From: Peptococcaceae bacterium 1109
GTDB lineage: Bacteria > Bacillota > Limnochordia > Darwinibacteriales > Darwinibacteriaceae
Length of the DNA stretch: 35,442 bases
Direction of reading: 5' to 3'
Assembly (NCBI GenBank): GCA_001028815.1
Contig: LDJB01000003.1
Coordinates: 75,408 to 110,849 of the forward strand
The translations under genes were made by a program, and so were the position numbers. The notes beneath the pieces are model-generated. The model was not told the DNA's origin, made no database searches, and saw only the letters and a list, made by a program, of their open reading frames with translations. Shown here piece after piece: positions 1 to 7,723 of this stretch; position 1 is the stretch's first letter, and each line of letters begins with the position of its first letter.

Positions 1-187
1 CCTCCTGCGTGAACCTGGGCTTCTTCTGAAATTTCTCGTGCAAATCACCTTTTTCGAGGTACTCATTATACCACCGAATTAGCGTATTGCGGGTAGGATA
101 ACCTAGTTCCCTGATGGTATCAGCAACACTTAGATCATACTTGATGAACAGCTGGACTGCCTTCATTCGTTCCTCGTAGGAATGCAT
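1..187 (-). CDS. IS3-family transposase OrfA, N-terminal part (runs off window)
   Basis: The minus-strand frame starts at an ATG at 187-185, preceded by a strong AGGAGG site (about 194-199), and stays open to the window edge. The 62 visible residues begin MHSYEERMKAVQLFIKYDLS and include an RELGYPTRNTLIRWYNEY stretch. This is the helix-turn-helix layout of IS3/IS150-group OrfA proteins, which bind the element ends and are usually joined to the DDE-domain OrfB by programmed frameshifting. OrfB would lie beyond the window. The family call is from the motif only. Confidence 0.75.
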   Translation of the reverse strand, partial: MHSYEERMKAVQLFIKYDLSVADTIRELGYPTRNTLIRWYNEYLEKGDLHEKFQKKPRFTQE

Positions 188-242
188 GGACTACCTCCTG
201 ACTAATAAGTCCAGGTTTTTGTCCGCACCCCCAATTTATCCA
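1..242 (-). mobile_element. Edge of an IS3-type insertion sequence (partial)
   Basis: The first 187 bases encode the start of an IS3-type transposase OrfA reading out of the window. Upstream of that start, on the minus strand, a sequence beginning TGGATAAATTGGGGG at about position 242 fits the 5'-TG end of an IS3/IS150-group inverted repeat. The outer boundary at 242 is inferred from this TG alone, because the other end is outside the window and no target duplication can be checked. Confidence 0.55.
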
Positions 243-362
243 AAAGTACTTGCCGTTTACATAAGCTTCACGTGGCCCCGTACTCCCACTACGCCATCGC
301 TCATCTACACTGTTTAGCAATAGGAAAAAGCTGCTCCAGGTCAGCAAGATTTACAAGCACAG

Positions 363-393
363 AAAAAAAAGCCCTGCACAGTATAAACAGGGC
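363..393 (-). terminator. Rho-independent terminator for the flagellin transcript
   Basis: On the minus strand a 6-bp stem (GCCCTG at 388-393 pairing with CAGGGC at 371-376) with an 11-base loop is followed at once by eight T residues (363-370). It lies 20 bases past the stop of the 171-residue gene, so it probably ends the flagellin plus downstream-gene transcript. Confidence 0.75.
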
Positions 394-412
394 CTATTTT
401 GGCTATACCATA

Positions 413-928
413 TTATTTAAGCCGGAACAGAGCAATTTCTCTCTCTGAACCGGTTACTGAGGAATTAACCGTTGGATTACCATCATTTACATCGGGATTT
501 ACCGATAATTCTATATCAGTAATATAATCGGTGCCAATGTAATCGATTTCTATGGGATATTCATCCCCATAAACCTCAATCCTTTCGGATAGCTCCCCAG
601 CTAACTTTGAAACAAAGGACTCGTTAACTCCAGCTCCCTTTCCCCCGAATTTTAATCCATTAGTCTGAACTACATGGGGAAACATTTTGGAGATAATTGT
701 AGCCAGCTGATAGCTTGTCACAAAAGGTCTTTTACCCCTTCTGGTTAACCGCCTAGAACTTGGTATAACTACTGTTTTCAATGCTTCGACAACAATCTCG
801 TCTAGGCTTCTCTCAGGATCAAGTAAATCCCAGTCATTTGACCTCTTCCCACTATTCTTCCTATCCACCGGCTTAACCTCCTCAACTGGTAAAATATAAT
901 TGAAGAGCTCCTTATGGAGCCCTTCCAT
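413..928 (-). CDS. Unrecognised protein directly downstream of flagellin
   Basis: A 171-residue protein that I do not recognise. It appears soluble, with no signal peptide or membrane segment. A charged N-terminal third is followed by a basic patch (SSRRLTRRGKRPFVTSYQLA) and a glycine-rich LKFGGKGAG segment; the C-terminus is acidic and rich in Ile/Asp/Asn. The start chosen is the ATG at 928, with AGAGAG just upstream. An in-frame TTG at 952 would instead overlap the flagellin stop (TTGGATAA) and extend the protein by 8 residues. It follows flagellin on the same strand with no terminator between, so it is probably cotranscribed. Its composition looks more AT-rich than that of most other genes here, which together with the nearby insertion sequence hints at acquisition. 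A role linked to flagellin is only inferred from position. Confidence 0.7.
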   Translation of the reverse strand: MEGLHKELFNYILPVEEVKPVDRKNSGKRSNDWDLLDPERSLDEIVVEALKTVVIPSSRRLTRRGKRPFVTSYQLATIISKMFPHVVQTNGLKFGGKGAGVNESFVSKLAGELSERIEVYGDEYPIEIDYIGTDYITDIELSVNPDVNDGNPTVNSSVTGSEREIALFRLK

Positions 929-944
929 TATTCTCTCTAAATTT

Positions 945-2630
945 TTATCCAAGCAACTGCAGTACAGATTGAGGAGCCATATTAGCTTGAGCCAACATAG
1001 CGGTTGCAGCTTGTTGGAGAATGTTGTTCTTGGTGAATGCCATCATCTCTTCAGCCATGTCTAGGTCACGAATACGGGACTCAGCGGCTTGGAGGTTCTC
1101 AGCAGAGGTGCCGAGGTTGCTGATGGTATGCTCTAGACGGTTTTGGTAAGAACCGAGTTTTGAACGTTCGGCGGAAACCTTCCCAATAGCCGCATCGATT
1201 ACTTCAACCGCCTTTGCGGCATCCTCATGGTTTGCCACACTTAGGCCAGCTTCAGCCGGTACATTGTCCGTTCCATTCGTGACGACTTTGTCGGACCATG
1301 CCACCTCGTAGGTCTTACCGTCAATTGTAACGCTGTTGCCTGTTCCAGCCAGACTACTAATTCCCAACGCGTTAGACCGCATATCGAGAATGCTAATGGT
1401 CATACTTTGCCCTTTATTAGCCCCGATCTGGAAGTTAGCAGTATAGGCATTTGTTTGACCTTTAGGGCCTTCCACACTTAAAGCAATAGCGTTCCCTTCC
1501 TCACCAGGGTCCTCTGCTGTCACAGTGAGCATATTGGTAGCAGTCTTCTCTAAGAGAACTCCCTCAGCTCCGATGTTTAGCAGAGCATCAATGATCTCTT
1601 CGTTGCTACTGAACTCTGCAATGTCGATTCCAGCTGTTGCGGCGCCAGAAGCTACTTGACCCTTACTGCTATCAAACAGATGGAATGTATTACTTCCAAT
1701 TGTTATAACTGTTCCCGCTGAGAGAAGGTTATTACCAAAAGATATACTTCCACTAGCAGCTTGAGCGTCTGCCGCATCCCGTCCAGCGGTAGTCAACTTA
1801 AGTGTTGCGCTTGCACCGCCATTAAAGTTGGTAGTTACAGAGATGGCTTCGGCCCCTATTGTACCACCTGCTACCCCTTCAACCTTAGCAGTAATGGTAA
1901 ATCCACCAGACTCAACCTCGTCGCCAATAATCCATTCTTCTGGCACAGTATTAACAGCAGCTAAGGCAGCTCTAATATTAGCAACTACATTCGCACTATC
2001 CTCATCTATAAGGAATTTTCCTTCTCCAACGTCATCTTCAGATGTGACTGCTGTTAGAGTAACATCTGTATCTCCAAAACTGAATGTAATAGTGTCGCCT
2101 TCTTGAATCTGGTCGAAATTTTCTCCCGAAAATGTGTAAACTGCTTTTCGAGCGTCAACAGCTTCAGACCCGCCTGCTAATCTTGGACCACTTGCTTCAG
2201 CTACACCAGCAGATCCACCATCCATTAACTTCATCGTGTTAAACTCGGTAGTATTACCAATTCTATTAATCTCAGAAGTAAGCTGGTTAATCTCTTTTTG
2301 GATCTCGTTACGGTCAATTTCAGTGTTAGTGTCATTTGAAGCCTGAACTGCTAACTCCCGCATTCTTTGCAAAATAGCGTGGGTTTCATTTAACGCACCT
2401 TCAGCGGTCTGAAGCAAAGAAATACCATCCTGTGCATTCCGACTAGCTTGTTTCAATCCCCGAATCTGCCCTCTCATTTTCTCAGAGATAGCAAGACCCG
2501 CAGCATCATCACCAGCACGATTAATGCGAAGACCGGAAGACAGTCTCTCCATGCTCTTTGAGCTGTTAGCTTGATTTACACCCAACTGCCTGTGCGCATT
2601 AAGCGCCATGATGTTGTTGTTGATTCTCAT
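945..2630 (-). CDS. fliC: Flagellin with a long variable central region
   Basis: Flagellin, the filament subunit, exported by the flagellar type III apparatus and polymerised outside the cell. The start at 2630 gives the classic [17 protein letters not shown]-terminus and has AGGAGG 7 bases upstream; the longer frame to 2741 is rejected. Residues 1 to about 145 are the conserved D0/D1 helices, including [16 protein letters not shown], which corresponds to the TLR5-recognised segment of other flagellins. The last 90 or so residues ([17 protein letters not shown] to SVLQLLG) are the matching C-terminal helices. At 561 residues it is about twice the length of minimal Bacillus flagellins. The extra sequence is two successive beta-rich modules (about residues 165-280 and 285-400), each with a T-I-x-F/I-G pattern and an EEGNAIAL-like end, resembling repeats in phage tail and other surface proteins. 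A SigD promoter lies upstream. Confidence 0.96.
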   Translation of the reverse strand: MRINNNIMALNAHRQLGVNQANSSKSMERLSSGLRINRAGDDAAGLAISEKMRGQIRGLKQASRNAQDGISLLQTAEGALNETHAILQRMRELAVQASNDTNTEIDRNEIQKEINQLTSEINRIGNTTEFNTMKLMDGGSAGVAEASGPRLAGGSEAVDARKAVYTFSGENFDQIQEGDTITFSFGDTDVTLTAVTSEDDVGEGKFLIDEDSANVVANIRAALAAVNTVPEEWIIGDEVESGGFTITAKVEGVAGGTIGAEAISVTTNFNGGASATLKLTTAGRDAADAQAASGSISFGNNLLSAGTVITIGSNTFHLFDSSKGQVASGAATAGIDIAEFSSNEEIIDALLNIGAEGVLLEKTATNMLTVTAEDPGEEGNAIALSVEGPKGQTNAYTANFQIGANKGQSMTISILDMRSNALGISSLAGTGNSVTIDGKTYEVAWSDKVVTNGTDNVPAEAGLSVANHEDAAKAVEVIDAAIGKVSAERSKLGSYQNRLEHTISNLGTSAENLQAAESRIRDLDMAEEMMAFTKNNILQQAATAMLAQANMAPQSVLQLLG

Positions 2631-2762
2631 TCTGTTACCTCCTTGTGTTTTTGCAAGTTCTTTGGAACATCCTTGTTCCTGGGACTTTCTGGAGTTGATC
2701 AGGCTCCTTCCCGCCCCCTTTGAAGCGACAGCCGTGGCCACTAGACTGCCCCTCTACATGCT

Positions 2763-2789
2763 ATATCGTCACTTCCCCCCTGCACTTTA
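2763..2789 (-). promoter_or_regulatory. SigD (sigma-28) promoter of flagellin
   Basis: On the minus strand, TAAA (2786-2789) is followed after exactly 15 bases by GACGATAT (2763-2770). This differs by one base from the Bacillus SigD consensus TAAA-N15-GCCGATAT. It lies about 130 bases upstream of the flagellin start and after the DeoR-family gene ends. Confidence 0.85.
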
Positions 2790-2841
2790 GCCACATTTTG
2801 CTTTTTTTATGCCGTTGAGGGGTCTGCATTGCGGGCGACCG

Positions 2842-3621
2842 CTAACCTTGCTTTTTCCCCGGATACACCACCTCCACCCCCGCGGATTCTAATGTGTGCA
2901 GCCACACATCTGGGGGGCGCTTGTCCGTAACCAGGCAATCAATTGCATCATAGTCACAGATCACTCTATATGAGGTCTGGTCAAACTTCTTGTGATCGCA
3001 CAAAAAGACCGCTTTCCGGCAGCTCTTCAACATCTGCTGCTTCATAAACACATCTTCTTCATTAACATCAGTGATGCCATCATCTAAAGAGAGGCTGCGG
3101 GCAGAGAAAAACAAGATATCAGGGCGGAACTCTGCGATCCGCTGGCGGGCCGCTTCTCCCGTAAACCCCCGGAGGTAAGAGTTCATCCATCCCCCGGTGC
3201 AGTAAACTTGAGCGGACGTCAACTGGTCAATGCAATCTAGTGCAATCTGAGCACTGGTGGTCATGATCTTAAGGTTCTTCTTGTCGGTGAGATGGCGCAC
3301 CATGTAGGCCGCAGTAGTAGTAGCATCAAGGCAGAGGAACTGGTCGTCCCGGACCATGGCAGCAGCCAACTGCCCGATAGTATTCTTCTCACTGGTACGA
3401 TCATTTCTGCGCACTTGGAAAGGAATTTCCGAGCTCGGGTGTTCGATCAAGGTTGCCCCTCCGTATGTACGGCGCACAATCCCCTCCCGGGCCAGAGTGT
3501 TCAGGTCCCGCCTGATTGTAGACGGGCTTACATAGTACTTTTCCGCGAGTTCATCCACCTTAACAAATTTCCGCTGCCGCAGTTCTTGCATGATGTAATC
3601 CAGCCGCTCAAAGTTCAACAT
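2842..3621 (-). CDS. DeoR-family transcriptional repressor
   Basis: A sugar-responsive DNA-binding regulator of 259 residues, the usual DeoR/GlpR size. Residues 1-57 form the DeoR winged helix, including VDELAEKYYVSPSTIRRDLN and EGIVRRTYGGA. The rest is the DeoRC sensor domain with an ISOCOT fold, containing FLCLDATTTAAYM, YCTGGWMNSYLRGFTG and FLCDHKKFDQ. The start at 3621 is preferred because GGAGGG lies just upstream; an in-frame ATG at 3651 would place that site inside the gene. It is divergent from the dehydrogenase/ABC operon, and repeated GCTCWTT sites lie between them, so it most likely represses that operon and itself. The effector is probably a phosphorylated product of the imported compound; this is inferred from the family. 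Confidence 0.93.
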   Translation of the reverse strand: MLNFERLDYIMQELRQRKFVKVDELAEKYYVSPSTIRRDLNTLAREGIVRRTYGGATLIEHPSSEIPFQVRRNDRTSEKNTIGQLAAAMVRDDQFLCLDATTTAAYMVRHLTDKKNLKIMTTSAQIALDCIDQLTSAQVYCTGGWMNSYLRGFTGEAARQRIAEFRPDILFFSARSLSLDDGITDVNEEDVFMKQQMLKSCRKAVFLCDHKKFDQTSYRVICDYDAIDCLVTDKRPPDVWLHTLESAGVEVVYPGKKQG

Positions 3622-3635
3622 AACTGTCCCTCCGC

Positions 3636-3727
3636 GCTCATTTGTGCTCATTCTTTAGCAATCAACCGCTCTTTGATGCTCTTTTGTTAATCATAACACA
3701 GCGCCTTTTCATATTCAAGCGCTCATT
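3636..3727. promoter_or_regulatory. Repeated GCTCWTT operator array
   Basis: Five plus-strand copies of GCTCATT or GCTCTTT start at 3636, 3646, 3668, 3678 and 3721. The first four form two pairs, each with exactly 10-base spacing, one DNA turn. The pair at 3668/3678 is just downstream of the repressor's -10, and the single copy at 3721-3727 lies inside the spacer of the operon promoter. Tandem direct repeats at helical spacing are typical of DeoR-family operators. A weaker GCTCGTA is at 3757. Binding is inferred. Confidence 0.65.
3690..3718 (-). promoter_or_regulatory. SigA-type promoter of the DeoR-family gene
   Basis: On the minus strand, TTGAAT (3713-3718) and TATGAT (3690-3695) are separated by exactly 17 bases. 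The site faces the repressor gene and overlaps the oppositely directed operon promoter. Confidence 0.7.
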
Positions 3728-3734
3728 GTATAAT
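3706..3734 (+). promoter_or_regulatory. SigA-type promoter of the dehydrogenase/ABC operon
   Basis: A perfect TATAAT at 3729-3734 is preceded after 17 bases by TTTTCA (3706-3711), a weak -35. A GCTCATT operator copy fills part of the spacer, so bound repressor would block polymerase. The start codon of the first gene is about 50 bases downstream. Confidence 0.7.
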
Positions 3735-3783
3735 ACACTCAACAGCGACATAATAGGCTCGTAATAGAAAAGGTGACTTTTTA

Positions 3784-5130
3784 ATGATGAATATCGGCGA
3801 AATGCCCCTCGGCGAACTCCTGCAGCAATCGTTCAAATGCCATTGCGGCAGGGTTCATGAGACCAATCTTGAGAGTGTAATCATTGCCAGTGGCGCCTTA
3901 ACAGAAACCGCAGGTATAATCAAAGATAATGGCTGGAACAATGTCTTTGTTATTGCGGACACAAATACTTGGGAAGCTGCTGGAAAAGATCTCGTTGACC
4001 ACCTGCAGAGTTATGGGCTGAACACTACCCAGCAGGTGTTCGATGATGCGCATTTGGTTCCAGATGAGCACGCGATCGGGCGCGTTCTAATGCGCCTCCA
4101 TCCCGAAGTGGACATCATCGTTGGGGTGGGTGCAGGTACTATCAACGATATGGCAAGGTTTGTCAGTTTTCGCCTCAAGCTGCCATATATTATAGTAGCC
4201 ACTGCCCCGTCCATGGACGGCTATGCCTCTAGCGTGGCACCGCTTATCACCAATAACCTCAAGACCACGTATGAGTGCCATACGCCCGCCGCGGTAATCG
4301 CAGATCTAGACATCATCGCCAAAGCTCCCCAAGCCATGATCGCCGCGGGTTTCGGGGACATCCTAGGCAAGTACACCTGCCTCCTTGATTGGAAGCTCTC
4401 TGCGATTATCAACGATGAGTATTACTGTGAAACAGTAGTCAGTATGATGCGGGCGGCTCTAGAGAAAACAGTCAGCCTGAAACACGGCCTAGCTTCCCGG
4501 GATAAAGAGGCTGTGGGCAAACTCATGGAAGCCCTCATCTTGGCAGGGGTAGCCATGAGCTATGTGGGCAACTCCCGCCCCGCCTCAGGCAGCGAACACC
4601 ACCTCGCCCACTTCTGGGAAATGCACATGCTGTTTGAGGGCCGTCCCCCGGCGCTCCACGGCGCTAAGGTGGGCATCGCCACAGGGCTCGTATTAGAAAT
4701 GTACGAGTGCCTCCAGGAAGCAAACATCGGGCAAGAGTTCCTCCTCTCTGCCAAGCCTGGCGTACAGCCAGATTGGGAAGAAGAAATCAGGAGGGTGTTC
4801 CGCCAGGGCAGCGGTGAGGTGCTCGCCCTTGAACAGCAGGGGGGCAAGAACGACCTAAACGCTCACAAGCTCCGAATGGAGAAAGTCATCGCCCGCTGGG
4901 ATCAAATCCAGGAAGTCTTGCAGCAGGCACCCTCTGCAGGGCAGGTGCGCAAGCTACTCGAGGAAGTGGGCGGGCCCACACAGCCTGAGCAAGTGGAGCT
5001 GTCTCCAGAAACAGTCCTCGACAGCATTAAGTATGCCAAGGAAATCCGAGCACGCTATACAGTCCTCCAGCTCCTTTGGGACCTGGGCCTCTTACAAACT
5101 TACGCAAAGCGAATTGTCGGCCTGGAATAA
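3784..5130 (+). CDS. egsA: sn-Glycerol-1-phosphate dehydrogenase family protein (AraM/EgsA-like)
   Basis: Member of the iron-dependent alcohol dehydrogenase superfamily, AraM/EgsA branch, which reduces dihydroxyacetone phosphate to sn-glycerol 1-phosphate with NAD(P)H. Visible features: N-terminal FKCHCGRVH (residues 17-25), the cofactor loop GVGAGTINDMAR (114-125), ATAPSMDGYASS (139-150), and likely metal ligands at Asp192 (GFGDILGK), a histidine of SGSEHHLAHFWE (268-279) and His292 (LHGAKVG). No signal peptide. At 448 residues it is longer than B. subtilis EgsA. The start has AGGTGA 7 bases upstream. It leads an operon with a ribose-type importer, as B. subtilis araM sits in the arabinose operon, so the true substrate may be a sugar or polyol phosphate rather than a lipid precursor. 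No partner kinase or prenyltransferase is adjacent. Confidence 0.85.
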   Translation: MMNIGEMPLGELLQQSFKCHCGRVHETNLESVIIASGALTETAGIIKDNGWNNVFVIADTNTWEAAGKDLVDHLQSYGLNTTQQVFDDAHLVPDEHAIGRVLMRLHPEVDIIVGVGAGTINDMARFVSFRLKLPYIIVATAPSMDGYASSVAPLITNNLKTTYECHTPAAVIADLDIIAKAPQAMIAAGFGDILGKYTCLLDWKLSAIINDEYYCETVVSMMRAALEKTVSLKHGLASRDKEAVGKLMEALILAGVAMSYVGNSRPASGSEHHLAHFWEMHMLFEGRPPALHGAKVGIATGLVLEMYECLQEANIGQEFLLSAKPGVQPDWEEEIRRVFRQGSGEVLALEQQGGKNDLNAHKLRMEKVIARWDQIQEVLQQAPSAGQVRKLLEEVGGPTQPEQVELSPETVLDSIKYAKEIRARYTVLQLLWDLGLLQTYAKRIVGLE

Positions 5131-5256
5131 AGCCTGGCCGTACAAATAGGTTACGACTCAGCGAAAGAAAGGGGGCAGTTCTGACAGTAGGTTAGCTGGT
5201 AACAGGTTGGTTAGCGTCATCAACTACTAACAAGTCTTTTGGAGGGATCAGTAAGT

Positions 5257-6162
5257 ATGAAGAGATTCTCACTGTTAGTTGCTGTTGTAGTCCTTATGAG
5301 CCTGTTCGCAGGCAGCGCTCTTGCAGCAAACCTCACCATTGGCATGGCTTTCCAGGAAATGGACAACGAGTATTTCATCGTTATGCACGAAGCACTGAAA
5401 GCAGCTGCGGACTCCATCGGTGCTGACGTCTATGTAACCGATGCCCGTCACGACGTTGTGAAGCAAATCAGCGACGTAGAAGACATGATTCAACGTGGTA
5501 TCGACATCCTGCTCCTCAACCCAGCTGACTCTGTTGCAGCAGAAGCAGCTGTAGTAGCAGCTAAAGAAGCTGGCGTAGTGGTTGTAGCAGTTGACGCTCA
5601 AGCTAATGGCCCAATCGACTCTTTCGTAGGCTCCCGCAACTATGATGCTGGTTACCTCGCTGGCGAGTTCATGGCTCAAGAACTGGGCGGCAAAGGCAAA
5701 GTAGCCATCCTTGATGGTATTCCCGTAGTACCTATCCTCGAGCGGGTCCGGGGCTTCCGTGATGCAGTTGCTAACTATCCTGGCATCGAAATCGTTGACA
5801 TTCAAAACGGCCGCCAAGAGAGAATCTATGCCATGACCGTTACCGAAAACATTCTCCAGGCCCATCCTGACCTGGATGCTCTCTTCAGCGTAAACGACAT
5901 CGGCTCCTTGGGCGCACTGGCAGCTATCGAAGGTTCCGGCCTTGATGTATACCTCTACAGCGTAGACGGCCATCCTGATGCCATCGAAGCTATCCTGAAC
6001 GGCAACATCTTCCGGGCAACCTCTGCTCAGTTCCCACGTGACCAAGTCAGAATCGGCCTTGGCATTGCCCTTGCGAAGTACTGGGGCGCCAACGTTCCCG
6101 CTGAGATCCCTGTGGACGTTGAGCTCATCACCAAGGACAACGCAGCAGGCTTCAGCTGGTAA
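5257..6162 (+). CDS. Ribose-type periplasmic sugar-binding protein
   Basis: Substrate-binding component of the downstream ABC importer, periplasmic-binding-protein type I (RbsB-like), 301 residues. The N-terminus is a classic signal peptide (MKRFSLLVAVVVLMSLFAGS) with cleavage probably after ALA at about residue 24. There is no lipobox cysteine, so the protein is expected to be soluble in a periplasm rather than lipid-anchored as in most Gram-positives. The mature part begins NLTIGMAFQEMDNEYF and includes GIDILLLNPADS, VVAVDAQ and DALFSVNDIGSLGALAAI, the usual two-lobe pattern. The ATG at 5257 is preferred over one at 5239 because GGAGG at 5241-5245 precedes it. The ligand cannot be read from sequence. 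Confidence 0.92.
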   Translation: MKRFSLLVAVVVLMSLFAGSALAANLTIGMAFQEMDNEYFIVMHEALKAAADSIGADVYVTDARHDVVKQISDVEDMIQRGIDILLLNPADSVAAEAAVVAAKEAGVVVVAVDAQANGPIDSFVGSRNYDAGYLAGEFMAQELGGKGKVAILDGIPVVPILERVRGFRDAVANYPGIEIVDIQNGRQERIYAMTVTENILQAHPDLDALFSVNDIGSLGALAAIEGSGLDVYLYSVDGHPDAIEAILNGNIFRATSAQFPRDQVRIGLGIALAKYWGANVPAEIPVDVELITKDNAAGFSW

Positions 6163-6173
6163 GGAAAGTCCAT

Positions 6174-6201
6174 GGGGCGCCTTATGGATATAAGGCGCCT
6201 C
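6174..6201 (+). promoter_or_regulatory. Intercistronic stem-loop after the binding-protein gene
   Basis: A perfect 10-bp inverted repeat (GGCGCCTTAT, loop GGAT, ATAAGGCGCC), extendable by a G-T and a G-C pair, sits 11 bases after the binding-protein stop. There is no T-run. Such hairpins commonly protect the upstream mRNA end, or partly stop transcription, so that binding protein exceeds transporter. That role is inferred. Confidence 0.7.
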
Positions 6202-6232
6202 ATTACCAGTCCTAACCAGGAGGTAGAATAGG

Positions 6233-7723
6233 TTGGACAATATCCTCGTATGCCGCAACATTACCAAGCAGTTTCCAGGCGTCCTGGCCCTAGACAACGT
6301 CAGCATCTCTATCCGGCGCGGCGAAATCCATGCGCTGGTGGGGGAAAACGGCGCCGGCAAATCGACGCTGATGAAAATCCTCACCGGAGTTTACCAGCCC
6401 GATTCTGGTGAAGTCATTTTTGAGGGGCAGCCTGTACGCTTTACCAATCCCCGCCAGGCTATGGACCGGGGCATTAGTATCATCCACCAGGAATTCAGTC
6501 TCCTCTCGTACCTGAACGCGTACGAGAATATCTTTTTGGGCAGAGAAGCCAAGAAGCTTGGCGTCTTCTCCGATAAGCAGGCCATGAAAGAAGAGGCCCG
6601 CCGGTACCTGGCCATGCTGGGCATTGAGATCGACCTGGAAGTGCCTATCGAACGGCTCAGCGTTGCCGAGCGGCAGTTTATTGAAATCGCCAAGGCCGTC
6701 GCCCAGGATGCGAAGATCCTGATTTTAGACGAACCGACGGCCACTCTTACTGTGCGGGAAACAGAGCGCCTCTTCAACGTGATGAAAGGCTTAAAAGCAC
6801 AAGGTGTGAGCATGATCTATATCTCCCACCACCTCAATGAAATATTCGAGATGTGCGATCGGGTCACCTGTCTAAGGGACGGCCAAGTGGTATGCACCAA
6901 GGATGTAAACGAGCTCTGCCAGGCAGAACTGGTCCGCCACATGGTTGGCCGGGAGCTGACCAACACCTTCCCCGCTATGCGCCACAAGCCCAGCAGCGAG
7001 CCAGTGCTTGAGGTGAAGCGGCTGGCAAATCCGGGAGAGTTTGACGTGAGCTTCTCCCTCCGCCGGGGCGAGATTCTGGGCATAGCAGGCCTCATCGGCT
7101 CTGGCCGGACCGAAATCTTGCGAGCCCTGTTCGGCGCCGATCGAGCAGCCGTCCATGAAGTGTATATGGAAGGGCGCAAACTGGAGATAAAGTCTCCAGA
7201 GCAAGCGCTGCAGTACGGCATTGGTTTGATTCCCGAAGATCGCAAAGCCCAAGGGCTCATTCTCGGCCACTGCGTACGGCATAATATCAGTCTTACTCAC
7301 ATCAATAAGCTTTCCACCAAGGGATTCATCTCGGCTCGCAAGGAACGACAATCTGTTCTGGAGAAGGTAGAAGCACTCCGCATTAAAGTACCAGATATCG
7401 AACACCTGGTCATGAACTTAAGCGGCGGCAACCAGCAGAAGGTGGTCCTAGCCAAGTGGCTTGCAACAGATTGCCGAGTTCTCATATTTGACGAACCAAC
7501 CAGGGGAATCGACGTGGGCGCCAAGAGTGAGATCTATGAACTCATGGATGCCCTCGCTGAACAAGGGATTTCCATCATTATGATCTCTTCAGAGCTGCCG
7601 GAAGTGATCGGCATGAGCGACCGGATCTTGGTTATCCGGAAGGGCCAAATCAGCGCCGAACTTCCTGCAGGTGCCACACAAGAACAGATTCTTGAGTATG
7701 CAATCGGAGGCGATGTTGGGTGA
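6233..7723 (+). CDS. Sugar ABC transporter, double ATP-binding protein (RbsA/MglA type)
   Basis: Cytoplasmic energising subunit with two fused ABC domains in 496 residues, the normal size for RbsA/MglA. The N-terminal domain has Walker A GENGAGKST (38-46), signature LSVAERQFIEIAKA and Walker B ILILDEPTATL. The C-terminal domain has the degenerate Walker A GLIGSGRTE typical of this family, signature LSGGNQQKVVLAKWLA and VLIFDEPTRGIDVGAK. The start is a TTG at 6233, with AGGAGGT 7 bases upstream and no competing ATG. Its stop overlaps the permease start by four bases (GTGA), so the two are translationally coupled. Confidence 0.96.
   Translation: MDNILVCRNITKQFPGVLALDNVSISIRRGEIHALVGENGAGKSTLMKILTGVYQPDSGEVIFEGQPVRFTNPRQAMDRGISIIHQEFSLLSYLNAYENIFLGREAKKLGVFSDKQAMKEEARRYLAMLGIEIDLEVPIERLSVAERQFIEIAKAVAQDAKILILDEPTATLTVRETERLFNVMKGLKAQGVSMIYISHHLNEIFEMCDRVTCLRDGQVVCTKDVNELCQAELVRHMVGRELTNTFPAMRHKPSSEPVLEVKRLANPGEFDVSFSLRRGEILGIAGLIGSGRTEILRALFGADRAAVHEVYMEGRKLEIKSPEQALQYGIGLIPEDRKAQGLILGHCVRHNISLTHINKLSTKGFISARKERQSVLEKVEALRIKVPDIEHLVMNLSGGNQQKVVLAKWLATDCRVLIFDEPTRGIDVGAKSEIYELMDALAEQGISIIMISSELPEVIGMSDRILVIRKGQISAELPAGATQEQILEYAIGGDVG

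Noticed and set aside
135-347. Minus-strand 70-codon frame near the left edge
   Set aside because: It overlaps the transposase start in another frame, has no ribosome-binding site and no recognisable motif. The 188-412 gap otherwise shows only the IS end and the terminator.
2631-2741. Upstream extension of the flagellin frame to 2741
   Set aside because: It would place AGGAGG and the canonical MRINNN start inside the protein; flagellins begin at that motif.
5131-5256. Repeated GGTTAG-type motifs upstream of the binding-protein gene as a separate promoter or riboswitch
   Set aside because: No -10/-35 pair or conserved fold could be recognised; the genes are consistent with one operon.
5275-6384. 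Long minus-strand open frame (369 codons) across the binding-protein gene
   Set aside because: It is antisense to a clear RbsB-like gene and the start of the ATPase gene, has no ribosome-binding site and a cysteine-rich, family-less translation; it is a shadow of codon bias.
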